64,000 nt of DNA, taken from positions 186,001-250,000 of the forward strand of contig QPFY01000005.1 of NCBI GenBank assembly GCA_003665825.1, given 5' to 3'. Source of the stretch: Microbotryum silenes-acaulis (taxonomy: Eukaryota; Basidiomycota; Microbotryomycetes; Microbotryales; Microbotryaceae). The translations under genes and the position numbers were made by a program. The notes beneath the pieces were generated by a model. It saw nothing but the letters and a program-made list of their open reading frames with translations, was not told the origin of the DNA and searched no databases. Of the stretch, positions 41,554 through 56,300 are shown one piece after another (position 1 is the first letter of the stretch; each line of letters opens with the position of its first letter).

Positions 41554-42617
41554 ACCGGCCCGAATAGATCGCCGGAGACGTCAGATCCGATCAGAGCACA
41601 GCGTAACGCAGGGTCGGATCGGGTTCTGAGCAAAGGGAGCTTGGTCTCGTCGGGCGTGCGAATGACTGCGGTAAGCAGCTTTGACCTTGTCGGGTATCGA
41701 GCTCGCACAGAAAGCGTGAGCGTATTGAGCCTTGGACAAGCTGAAGGAGAGGCTCGTAAAGCGCTCGCCGCCGCCCGCCCCCACACGCAGCGCGCGGTTC
41801 TACTTTGATATAGTCGGATCCAAACGGCGCGCTTCACGACTTGTCGCGTCTTGTAATGGCAATTTACTAATGGATTTTAAGTCGCGCACGGGTTCTGGCA
41901 GTCGCGCTTGCCCTGAATAGACCCCCCGCGCGAGAACAACGTCTGAGCATGAATTCACGTTGATCAAACCGTGCGTCACGTTGCGGTTACGGACGCTACC
42001 GGCCTCCCGGTCGACTCTGGCAGAAGTCCAGGGCCCGGGGCTCGGGGCGGCGCCAGGCTTCGAGCCTACAAGCCTACTTCAGCATGATAAAGCGCTACCC
42101 AAAGTAATACTCCTTAGTCATGGTCTGGTGATACCGTCATGTTGTCTCGCATCGACGCACGTTTTCCGAATCCGAGTCGGTCTTTTGCGGAAAATTAGAT
42201 CGGCGTGGCAGACTTTCAGCCTCCGAGTCACTGTGGTCGCGGACCAGGAATTGTTGGGCCTGCTAAATGCTGGGCTAGGTTAATGGCATATTAAGACTGG
42301 CTCGCTCAATCGGAAGGATTGGCCCCGTAATGATAGGCACTCAAGTCACAGTGATATTACGGACACCTGGAAATTCTGACGCGTCGACGCGCGCGAGTCG
42401 CGCTGACGGCTTATAGGACGACAGCTAATTTGCGCGCGAGAGGACCGTGCGAGTCGTGACCTGTCGTTAGCACCGGAATCTCACCAAACACTGATCGAGC
42501 GCCCCCTCTCTTTCTGGTGCCAACGCTCACCCCACCTTTCCTTTTTTACCCGCCGTCTGCTCATCAGGTCACGTTCGTACTTCAGAAGTTGCGAGGCCGA
42601 GGTCGAGGCGTGCTGTA
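41554..42617. other. Divergent promoter region
   Basis: About 1.06 kb between the start codons of the Sec14-like gene (minus) and the RhoGEF gene (plus). No gene or recognisable element seen; both promoters must lie here. Confidence 0.5.
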
Positions 42618-45600
42618 ATGGAGTACAAGAACGAGTCGCCGCCTCCTCCCGCACCTCCGCCCAAGCCCAAGTGGATGCCTCAACATGGTCGCACCTCGTC
42701 CAGTTCCGCATCCGCGTCCGCATTTGCATCCACTCCCGCCTCGGCCACGGCTTCGACATCGTGCTATGCATCAACCTCGTCGACCACGCCACAGGTGTAT
42801 CCGTCGCGGGCGGTAGCTTCTCCCACCACGGTAACCCGATCGCCGACGGTGACTCGCTCGATCCAACCGGCAGGCACGGCCGCTCACCAGCGCCAAGTCG
42901 AGCGCGCCAATTCGTCATCGACGACCCCGACTCGCTCGCCGCTCAACTCGATCATCCGCAAGAGGAGTGCATCCAACGCGAGTGCGACGACCCTCTCGTC
43001 GTCCGTCATGGAGGCAAGCAGAACTATGGCTGGTGCATCGGTGTTTTGTGACGTCGTCGTCGATCAGCTTCGAGTCGACGCCGGCAGCGGAGAATGTGTA
43101 GAGCCAGAATGTGAGTCCTCGCGACCTAGGGCCCCTGATCTCGCGCTAGAGCTCACGCTAGAAGATGAGCCCCGCACAGTCTCCTCTTCCTTTCTCAACG
43201 GTCTCGGCTCCCTATTGCCCTTTGAACAAGGCGATGGCCCCGGTCTTGGCACCTCGAGCTCGTCGCGACCCCCGTCCCCTCGCAAGCCGGCCAAAGTCGA
43301 CCTCGAGATGGTGCGCAGGATGCTGATCGAACTCGCCCACACCGAAGACAATTATTACAAAAAGATCAAGTCACTGCATGAGGTAGGTTTGATTCGTCGA
43401 GTTACAGTGTCGGTGATCGGTGTACTCATTCATGTCCACCGATTATGCGATCTAGGACTTTGAAAAACCTTTGCGCAAGTTCGCCAAGGTACCGACGACG
43501 GCCATCATCGGCGAGCGAGCCGTCGCTGGTCTGTTCTCCAACTTGCAGTACTTGGTCCCGATCGCGCACATGTTCAATCAAGACTTGCAGGCCATGTTGG
43601 GCGAGATGACTCGGGAACGAAGGGTGTTGCCGACCGAGTTTGGGCCCATGATTCGACATCATGTACGTTGTTCTCGAGCTGCAATACCGTTTTCGTCCAG
43701 ATTGCCCACGGCTAACGTGATGTACTTATCTCCTTATGATAGATTCGAGGAATGCGACCTTTCGCCGAATACCTGAACGACCATCGAGCCGCAGATGCTA
43801 TTCGTCGAGCCCTCGACTCCAAAGTGTCGGGCTTCCGTACCTTCATCGAACGGCAACAAGTCACGTCGCGCGAAAAGACGCAGCAGACAGGAGGGTTCAA
43901 AGAGTTTTTGGCTGAACCGTTTCAGCGGATAGCGAGGTACCAGTTGATGCTCGAACGTGAGTGTGTACTTTCACTGAATGCTCTTAATCGAACCACGATT
44001 ACTGACCGTTCGCCCTCGATACTGCAGCTATCCTGCGACATCTACCCGAAGACGACCCCAATGTCGAGCCCTTACAACAAGCGCTGGACACGTTGATCGA
44101 TATCTGCAGTATGCGAATCGACACCTCGAAACACCACCCCGCAATTCAATGGGCCCTACGAACGTCGATTGACTCCCTCCCCTCCCCATCCCGCGGCGGG
44201 AAATACCTCGCCTCGATCGATGTCGACGAAACGTACGAAGCCGAACTGGGCGCCAAACCCACCACGCTCCGGTGCACCTTGTTCTTATTTGAGAACGAAC
44301 TCGTGTTCGCCAAACGTCCTTCGGGCAACACGAAAACGGGGTCGCAGTTGCTGGGCTTGAACGATTTGGAAGAGCTGCTTGTGCAGTACAAGGTCCAGGA
44401 AGCAGTCATGTACTCCGGCAACGCTGGAGGAATCCCTTCGTCTCCTACCAAAAGATCAAAGGGTGGGTTGGGAAGCACGACTGTGATGGGCTACAGAGGT
44501 CGCGTCGATGTATTGGACAGTGAGCCGCGCAACTTTTCAGTCGATGGGCAACCGGGCTTTGCACTCGTGCTGGATCCACCGCCAATGGACCAAAGTGAGC
44601 GATGGAATGGGCGCGGGATCAGAAGATACACTATCGCGAGCACGTACTCGAGTGACGCCAAGAAGTTATCGGAGAAGAACGAGTTTCTGAGTCGCTTGGC
44701 CGAGGCCAAGGCGAGGAGATGGCTTGGGAAGGGTGCGCAGGCCGTGCGGAGGGGCGGTAGTGGGCAGAATCAGGTCTATTGGGTGCTCTGGGGGACCAAA
44801 GAATGGGAGGATCTGGCGGGGCAGAGACGCGTGAGTTCAAGTTTTTACGAGTCTGCGCAGACCAAAGCGTGATCACGTGAAGCTGACTCCAAAATCTGGA
44901 CCGGCACAGGGAAAACTCGCGCTCTATGTCGACGATGTCGGCAGTGGCACCAGTCGTGAGATCCTTCGAGGCGTCGATGGGCATCCCATCGAAATGGCTC
45001 GTGCTACTTTGCTTAGCGCGAACCAATGTCGCTTCTCTGTTCGGTCGATTCGCGACAACGCCTTTCCGAGAGGTGAGATCATCGAATTGGGGCGGATTCC
45101 GGCGGTCATCAGTGAACTGGGGACGAGTCAGAGCATGCTCGACGTGCCCGTGCCTCGACCGACGACGCCGGGTGGTTCGGCACGCAGGACTCGATCTGGT
45201 CTCATGGATGCCGCTCTCAACGTCTTTGGTGGTGGATCGGGTGGTGGTGGAGGTGCGAGCTCGACCACGTCGTCCTTGTTCAAAGGAGGTAATTCGACGG
45301 CAAGTCGAACATCGACTGGGTCGATGTATGCCACACGCGTCTCTTCTTCCAGTGGATTGGAAGGCTCCTTTGCCCCACAGTCGCCGAAAGAGTCATCCAT
45401 CGCGTCGCGGGATCGTCCGAGGAGTGGCTTGTTCGGCAACAGGAAGCGATCGGAACCGGACCTTCCGTCTCGCCGACGGGCAGATTCGACGTCCGAACAG
45501 ATCTATAGCCTGGGCAAGTACGACCTCGGGACATCGTCGACGCCTCCCGTGCAGAGCCCGGCCTCGACGACGCCCAACGCTTCCGTCGTCTCTCGAGACT

Positions 45601-47862
45601 CTCGACCGAGACATCGTCGTTCGTCTTCGTTACCACCACCGCTCCACGCTCGGTTCGACTCGACATCCTCAGCGATGGATGTCATCGTCTCCTCGGCAAA
45701 GATCGAGGACGAAGCTGCTGCATCATTCGCCAGCCGAAGGCGCTCCCTCACCGAGCCATCGGAGCAGCTATTGTACTCCATCCCGCCGATTATCCCGCCC
45801 ACGCCTGTCGATTCGTCGTGGATCCGTTCAGAACCTTCGGCACCCGCTTCGTCACCGATGGAATACCGCCCCCCGAGTCGACGTCGAATGATGGGCCCCC
45901 GGGCCCCCGGCTCGACACCAGGAGGTACTCCGGGCAGTGCAGGCCCACACGAGTCGCGATCCCAGCCCGACGGTTCGCCGTCCAATACCGACATCCTGAT
46001 GTCATCTCCGACGAGAAGTCCCGAAGCCGATCGTGTCGTCCGAGCAGTTTCCCGCACTTCTACCCATTCGTCCGTCCTACTCTCCAACGCTCGCGATGAG
46101 AGCCCTTCGCCTACCCCAACCCTCACGCCTGCGTCAGCATCAGCTACGATGTCGGACCCCAATCCTCGGTCACCCACACCTTCCGCAGCAGCAGTATCCG
46201 CCGTCCCGCCCCACATTGTAGCTGTCACGTGCCCACCTAGTCCTCTGCGTCATTCCATCTCGCGGCGTGATTCAGATGCAGAGTCGATGTCGCCCCCGAC
46301 GACGAAGCGTCCGCTCGCTCGCAACGACGGCTCAGTACCCAATTCGCCCGCACGTAAACGCCCTTCGCTCGGGGACGCATCGGACACACTTTCAAACACC
46401 AAAGTCCGCGGCCCTCGTGGTCCCGCTTCGGGGATCAATCGCCCTCGCTTTGGTGCCCAGTCCGTCACTTCCTCATCTGAGAACAGCACCGACGGACGAT
46501 CGGCGTCACCCCCTCCTCGCAAAGTCTCAGCCAGTCAGATCAAGATCCGCAGCCGACGAGTAACGTCTGGAGCTTCGATCGGTTCTGGGACGTCGACGAT
46601 TCGCGGATGCTCGCCGCCTCTACATCGCCATGCTACACCTCCTCTTCCTCTGAGTGAAGCCGATGCTCAAGATGTCTTTGTCGCGCGTGAAGCGAGCCCG
46701 GCCCCTCTAGAGCTCAAGCGCGTCGCTTACAACCCCGACGACTCAATGGATGACGACGACACTGCCTTGAGTAAGATTGAACGCATCAGAAAGCACGTTC
46801 GGTTGATGAGGAGTCGCCTCTTGAAGGAAATGGCGAACGCGTCCTCGTACAACAAGGAGAATGATCGCAACGTCCCTTCGCCTGGAGGGATGACGAGGAG
46901 TCCGCATACTCGGAATGTCGCTGTAAGTTCTGAGATGGCCTTCTTGTTGGCATTTGGACAGCGACATGCGCTGAAAGAAACTTCTCCGTTTACTGCAGAT
47001 CAAAGCCAATACTCCCTCTTCGGCCTCTTACGCTTTATCTCTTGCGAGTGGTCGACTCGCAGCAGGAATGATCGATATCCACCACCTCACCCAATGGCTC
47101 GACCAGCTTGACGACCTCGTTGCCAAGTTGGAGGAACTCGAAAAGCTCGCCCCGAATGTCGCGACACCACCAAAACCGGTCGTGTCGCAGAGCATCTCGC
47201 CGACCGAAGCCGAGTTTGCGATGCTCGAAGCGGAACGGGAACTCATCTCGGCTGAGTTGGATGCGTTGAAACATGAATTATCGATGGTGAGTACTTGTTC
47301 CGTTATCATAATGTGACCAAGATCACGTAGCTGACTGTTTGGCGACGCTTGTTGCCCATTCCAGCGCGTGACGGACGACGCACGAAGCGCCGCAGAAGCA
47401 GAACGACTGGGCAGGGAGAACACCACTCTGCGGACGGCGTATCAGGACATTCTGAGCGAAATTGAAGCGCTCTACGAGGTGAACTCAAGCGATCTCTCTC
47501 TGTTCGTCTTTCGTAAATGACAAGGCTGACAACGCGTCTGTTGATTCGTTCTGCGCAGCAATTCAACACGCGCCTCGGCGAAGGTGAACGACTTGTGACC
47601 TCTGACGGAAGCAAAGATCTGGTACTGACATGCTCTCGATATACCCGCAGTTGTAACAGCGATACAAATTGATCCCGCGATTGGTGTATCGGACAACACG
47701 TACATCATCCTTACCAGCCAACTGCGCGAGGCCGTCCTGGCGCGATCCGACGCCGAACACACGCTAATGATCGCGCAACACCGCTTGCAGCGTGAGCTGG
47801 ATGAGAAGGAGGAATGGAGGAAGATATTGGTTACGCATGGGTTGTTGCCCGTTCCGATCTAA
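42618..47862 (+). CDS. Rho guanine nucleotide exchange factor (Dbl homology)
   Basis: Nine exons (42618-43382, 43456-43662, 43743-43956, 44028-44830, 44910-46922, 46999-47286, 47365-47478, 47559-47583, 47651-47862) give 1546 residues with closed frames. After a Ser/Pro-rich start, a Dbl-homology domain spans about residues 230-430: VRRMLIELAHTEDNYYKKIK (CR1), FSNLQYLVPIAHMFNQDL (CR2) and FKEFLAEPFQRIARYQLML (CR3). These helices catalyse GDP release from Rho-family GTPases. A PH-like module follows (about 450-660; TLRCTLFLFENELVFAKR). The next ~650 residues are disordered and Ser/Arg-rich with many SP/TP sites. The end is a coiled coil (LDQLDDLVAKLEELEKL, TSQLREAVLARSDAEHTL). It probably acts at the cell cortex in polarity or septation; which GTPase cannot be told. 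Confidence 0.9.
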
Positions 47863-48313
47863 GGATCACTCGCCTCACGGTGCGTTCCGTCGCTTTGAAC
47901 GTGTGTTTCCATCAGTAGAGAGCCCCCTTTTGTGTCGTCGCGCATGCTCTGTTGAGGTACATCGCATCTGTCTTTTTCTCTGTCTTTGTTTCATGCCCAT
48001 ATCATACTCAAGCCTGCCCTGAAATACTTAACAACGCGTTGCGCTACCTCAGCGGGTAACTGGCCCTCCCCTCGGGCTTTCGGGTGAATGGACGGCCGAT
48101 TCGGCCGATGCGAGACTGTTTCGACCGGGTCGGACTTATTAGTTGGGCAATCCGTCGGTCTCGCGCTGCAGCAGCTCTCCCCGATCCCCTCTCCGCTGCA
48201 GTTGCAGACCAGAGCGAGCGCTGTGCACCATTCTTCGTCGTCTCTACCTCTTCTGCTCCCCGTTCGACCGTAATCATCCCTCCCCTCCCCTCCTCGGTCC
48301 GTGCTTCCGCCCA

Positions 48314-50651
<2,338 letters not shown>

Positions 50652-50821
50652 TAAGGGTAAGTGAGCTTGCACGTTATAGTGTTCGACGAGCCTTGGACCG
50701 TGCAACAGACTTTTCGAAGATAATTCCGAGCGAGTAGTTCCATTCCAATAGTTGCCCTAGCTTGTATGAGAAGCTACTCTATGAAATCTATTCAGCCTGA
50801 GAAGTTCGCCAAAAATGACCG

Positions 50822-52795
50822 TCAGAGGGAATGATTGTGGTGTGTGACCCTCAAAGTACTCACCTGGACTGTAAGATCGACTGGGGCATCGAAATCGATG
50901 AAATCGTCCGTGAAGCGTTCGAGGCTCTCGGTCTTGGTCTTTCCTCCATCTTCAAAGACGAACCAGCTCGGCTTCTTCGAGTCGAAAGGTTGCCAGGCCT
51001 CGACGGGCTTGCCATCAATGGCAAACCGACTCCAGTTCTCGCCAAAAACAGCGGCCGAAGCCTCCTCGTGGGACCCTTCGTCCCAGCAGGGCTTGGTGTT
51101 GAAGATGAGCGGCAATTCGATCATGTGCCTACGCAGAGGGTAAAGAGATACCATCAACCTCCGATCGCCAGGCTACGATAAGAGTTGAAACCCACATGGA
51201 TCCGAGTTTTAAGGGTCCACGAGTAACGCTGTCGATCTCTGCGCGGCAGCGGTAGAAGTAGACGGTGCAGGGCTTGCCACTTGTGGCGTTGGGCTGACTC
51301 GCCATCGCCTTGGCCTGATCGTAGGCCGGCTGGGAGAAGATCTGATCGTGTAGGAGGCGGGAGGCAGGCGCTTCGACGAAGGACACTTCTTCCGGGTGAG
51401 GCGCACCCTTGAGATACTTTTTGTTGATCTGCGCTTTGTATCTCGGCAGGACATTCGCGACATATCCATCGAACGCGGCGGGTGTGTGCAACTTTTCGGG
51501 TGGAGGCGGGCCAAAGACAGAACCAGCGTTAGTGGGAAGATAGTCGATGGTGTGTGGGGTTGCTCACCTTCATGCCAGCAGTGAACATGGTCCCTTCGTC
51601 CTCGTTCATCCCCAGAATGACTCGCTCGATCCAAGGGTCCCACTTCCCGTCCCTGAGTTTGTCTACGACTTTGCGATCCCACGTGGCGTTCGGACCTTCC
51701 TCGATCGAAAAGCCGACACCAGCGAACGTCTGGGACGCCGTGTGCGCAGCCAAGATTTGCTCCATCGGCGCCTTCTTCAACGCCTCCACCCTTTCAGCCG
51801 CCGTAGGCAGTCTGTCGGCGCCGATGGCGGCCAAGATGGCGGCGTATGCAGGGAACGCTGTATCGACGGGACGAGTTGACAGCGTTCCAGCTGCACCGGA
51901 TTGCATGATCGCTTTTTGGAACAACCGGCGACCAGAGCATAGCAGAGTGGATACCATCCAACATCCTGCCGACTCTCCAAAGCACGTGACGTTGTCCTTG
52001 TCGCCACCAAAGGCACCGATGTTCTCTTGCACCCATTCGAGCCCCTTGACGCAGTCGTAGACGCCATAGTTGCCACTCAGCCCATCCTTGTCAACCTCTT
52101 GTAGGTCTTTGGAGCTCAAGAAGCCAAATGCGTTGACCCGGTAATTGACCGCGGCAACGACGAACTTTCGACCGAGCTTGGCCTGATCACGAATCCAGTG
52201 CGACGATCGTAGATGATCCGCGAGGTCGAGCCGGTGTTGAGCGCCCCTCCGTAGATCCAGACCAGGCAAGGGAGAGCATCGCCTGCCTTAGTTCCTTCGG
52301 GCGTATATACATCGATCGTATGCGATGCCTCGGATTTTGCCACGAAGTCGCGACGATAGTCACCCAGGCGCGCCTGGTAGAGCGCTTCCGAGGCCCCAAC
52401 AGGCTGGGGAAACTTGGTGCCGAACTCAAAGCACTCGATAGGCTGGGTCCAAGGATCCGGTGAAGTAGGTCACTCGAATCGACCAGCTTTTGCAAAAGGG
52501 ATGCCCTGCAACGAGGGCCGGCGGATTGGGGAATCGTATCAGCGGGTTCCGATCAAGTGGGGATGCGCCGGAGCCTCGGCAATCATAAGCAACCGGACCG
52601 ACTCTGGCGAGTAGCTACAGCAGTTGTGTTTGGGCATGTCTGCTGCTGTATCTGCGTACTTACAAGCCATTTATATATTGGTGCTTCTGTACCACTTTTC
52701 AGAGCTGCACTGCTTGCATTGCGCAACGGGTGCGCATCCTCAAAGCCTTGGACTGGACCAGCGGAGGTCTGTACGAGAAGCGTAGGCGAGGCCAT
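50822..52795 (-). pseudogene. Type-B carboxylesterase paralogue with nonsense and frameshift
   Basis: Same plan as the convergent gene at 48314-50651: MASPTLLVQTSAGPVQGFED, LPCLVWIYGGALNTGS, VVAAVNYRVNAFGF, GLSGNYGVYDCVKGLEWVQE, VTCFGESAGCWMVSTLL, ILGMNEDEGTMF, HMIELPLIFNTKPCW. Two separate lesions: an in-frame TGA (52472-52470) in RFE-stop-PTSPDPWTQP where the paralogue has Arg, and loss of one base near 52201-52206 between RIIYD and SHWIRDQ. A 34-base intron hiding the TGA is conceivable but unusually short. Catalytic motifs downstream are preserved, so decay is recent. The exact 3' end is uncertain because a donor-like GTGAGT occurs near 50870. Confidence 0.75.
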
Positions 52796-53367
52796 GCTTT
52801 CTGATGTTCGTTACGGCCTAGGTCGGGAGAGGGCGAGAGGAAGAGAGTGGGCGTTGTAAGAGCGTGGCCACAAATCAAGAGGCCCCGCTTTGAGCGCTTG
52901 AGAGCTTGAGCGGCGACCCGATTCAGAGCGAGTGCTGCTCTAAGTGATGCTGTGTGGGGGTTTGCGCGCTTGCCACAAGTGACTACACACCTCCTGCCCC
53001 AAGCGACTTCTGACGCGGGCAACTCCTGACGGATAGCCCGGGCAATACGGGTGATTGATCTAGCTTGTAGCCTCTTATCTGACCGAGAAGCTGATCCTTG
53101 GCGGTGCCGCAAAAAATGCCAGGCCTGATGATAGTTCTTTCGAAATACGTGGGGGGCCAAACTCAGCCCCTTCGACGAAGTTATGACGTGATATTGTATT
53201 ATAGTAAATATATAGATGTAGATCACAGGGCATTCAATTATGTGGAGATTAGAGAAGAAAAAAACAGTTGAATGAATGAGCAACGGAAAACGGAAACAAG
53301 AAAATGCAGAAGTCTATAATGATGTCTGAAAGTTGGAGTCGATCGAAACAATTTTGTTACCGCACAA
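52796..53367. other. Intergenic
   Basis: Between the esterase pseudogene start and the ABC transporter stop. An AT-rich stretch (53190-53240) probably belongs to the transporter's 3' end. No gene seen. Confidence 0.5.
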
Positions 53368-56300
53368 TCAGAGCGGCAAGACTCGGGGACCGCTTCCTTC
53401 GGCTTCCTCCACCTTTTCGGCATCTTGCTTCTGGGGTTCTTGGGTCTTCTTCCCCTTCTTGGAGAAGAAGGAAGCTGACATCTTGAAGTCGGCGATGCTG
53501 AACTGTGGACGAGAAAGGTGAGAGGAGATCAGTGCTCGGAACATTTACCGGGAGCTCTGTAGTCGACGGTGCGCGCTTACAATGTAGGTCAAAGCAAAGA
53601 CGGCGAAGTAGTTGAAGCAGATGTAAGCGCAGAAGATGCCGACATCGCGCCATCGATGGCTGTACTTCATGCCGACGGTGGCCAAGAACTCGTCACCGTT
53701 TCGGTAGGTGCAGAAACCGCACGATCCGTTGTCGAGGACCTGGGCGTAACCGCCAGCACGGGAGGTGTAGGCCGACAGGTAATCGACGCAGCCTTGGCCA
53801 GCAGGTGGGACAACAACTTGGAACTCTTGCTGGCCGCAAGTGACGGTCTTGCCACCGATAGCGTTGACCACGAGACCTTCAATCAAGTAGGTGAAAGGCG
53901 TCAAGTGATACATCCACGAGGACCAGAACTTGGGCAGTTGGGCGACCGGTTGGACAACACCTAGAGGGGGATAGCAGGAAATCAACTCCTTGCTGCAAGA
54001 GCCTTTGCAATGTTGAGGCACTAACCGTTGAAAATGATGACGAAACTGAAGAAGCAACTGAACAGAACGGACGCGATCATGCTGTTGGCCGACATAGCGG
54101 CAACGAACTGGGCGAAGGAAGCGAAGTACAGCTCAAACAGAACGGCGTAGAGCAAGTAAGCGTAGCCGGCGCGATCAGGGCTCGAGTCGAAGCCGCAGGT
54201 GAAGTACCAGCACAAGAAGAAGAGCGTTCCGGCGAGGATGTTCCACGGGATCTCGGCGACGATGTTGGCAAAGACCATGACGGGCCAATTGTACATCCGC
54301 GAGGGGCGCTCGCGGGCAAGGTAGAGCGTGCGGAGACCGATGAACTTGGGCTGGAGCTGCTGCGACAAGGGGGCTGCCAGCACGACGGCCATAAAGACGG
54401 CGAAGAGGTTGTTCTGGAGACCACTGAGCGACATGGGCGTCTTGTAGAAACTGAAGCCGATGAACAGACCGGCGACAATGTTCAACATGATCTTGGCAAC
54501 TGCGAGCGTTCATGGAAACGAAGATGTTAGCATCCTGGATCGTATGGCCGCCGTGCGCGACAGGCCTCGGAAATTTACGTACTGAGGTAAGTGCTGTCCC
54601 TGTAATAGTTGGCAAACACTCTCTGGCAAACAATCTTGAGCTGGGTTCCAGTGTGCGCAGCGTAGCCTCGGCCGGAGTCGGGGTCGGCGGAAGCAGCTGA
54701 TTCTTTGTTGGCATATCCGCGGTGGTATTCCTCGATCTCGCGTTGAACGGTCTTGTTCCTGAAGCAAAATAGCAGAAATCGCGTAAGCTCAGGCTATCTC
54801 TGAAAGTCAGAGGAGATCTTTGCGACTTACTCGTCAGACTCCTTCCAAAGCGCGTACCAATCTTGCTTGGTCTTGGCTCCCGCACCGGCTCCGATGACTG
54901 GGCAAGTCGATCAACACCGTCCGTCAGCCTTCATGATTTTCTGGGAGAATTGGAAAACGAGCTCACCTTCGAGAATGTACTCGGCAGGGTTGTCCGACTC
55001 CTGGCACTTCATGTCGGATCGATCACCAAAGTACTTGATGAGCGTTTCCGAGTTCTCACCGAGGTCACCAAAGTAGACGGTCTGGCCACCCTTCTTGAGC
55101 AGGAGCAAGCGATCAAAAACCTGGAAGAGTTCGGACGACGGTTGATGAATGGTGGCGAGAATGGCTTGGCCGTGATCGGCGAGCTTGCGAAGCAGTTGCA
55201 TGATAGACCACGAGGACTGCGAGTCGAGACCCGACGACGGCTCGTCGAGGAAGATGAGCAGCGCCGGCTTGGCAGCGAGCTCCACACCGATGGTGAGACG
55301 CTTGCGCTGCTCGACGTTGAGACCCATACCGACTTCACCAACCAGTGCCTCGGCGTAAGCCTCCATCTCGAGGAGCTTGATGATCTCTTCGACGTAGGCG
55401 TCCTTGTCCGCGGTCGAAACCGAGGCGGGCTGACGAAGGCGGGCCGAGAACTGCAACGCCTCGCGGACAGAAGCAGTCGCCAAATGCGTGTCTTGCTGTT
55501 GGCAGTAACCGGTTTCGCGTTGAAAGGAGATGGGGAGAGGCTTGCCGTTGACGCACATGTCACCCGTGACGACACCGGTCGTGACGCGCTGAGCGAGAAC
55601 GTTGAGTAAAGTCGTTTTACCAGCGCCGGATTCGCCCATCAAGCAAGTCATCTTGCCCGGTTTGACGTAGCCCGCGACATTGTCGAGCAAGCGGCGCGTC
55701 TCGCCCTTGATATGGACATCGTAGCAAACATCGCGCCAAGTGAAAATGTCGGTCGCCGCCTTGAGTCCCTCGGCGGCTTTCTCCTTTTCCTCGTCAGACA
55801 ACTTGTGCTCCTCGACACGTTCGGCCGCAGAGCCGGCCTCTTCGTCGCTGCTATCGGAAACACCTTGGAGGGCGTTTTTGAGCTCCTTGGGTGCCGCTCC
55901 ACGCTTGAAGATCATGACACCACCGGTGGCGGACTCATCGGGCTGGAACTCGGACGAGATCAAGTTGACCGCGAGCCAGAAGACGAAGTAACCGAGGACG
56001 ATGCCCAGGTTGCGCCAAGTGTGGGCGTAGGTGTAGCCAAAGGACGCCTGCAAGTAATCCGCACCAATGACGATCGATTCACCCGTGCGCGAGCCGGCGA
56101 CGGTGCAGACTTGGTTGGCGAGGGCGACGTTTGCGTAGCCCGCTCCGCTGGGGACGAGGCCGGCACAAGGGACGTCGAGGGTTCGGACTACGTGAGAAAA
56201 ACAGGCCAAGAATCAGCTTGCCGAGCTTTAGCGGCAGCCCAGGTGATGGATCGCATGGCGCGGCTCGACTTACATTCGTTCGCAATGAGGGCCTCGAATC

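Noticed and set aside
54863..55609. 248-codon plus-strand frame
   Set aside because: Antisense to the second nucleotide-binding domain of the PDR transporter, whose coding frame has all family motifs.
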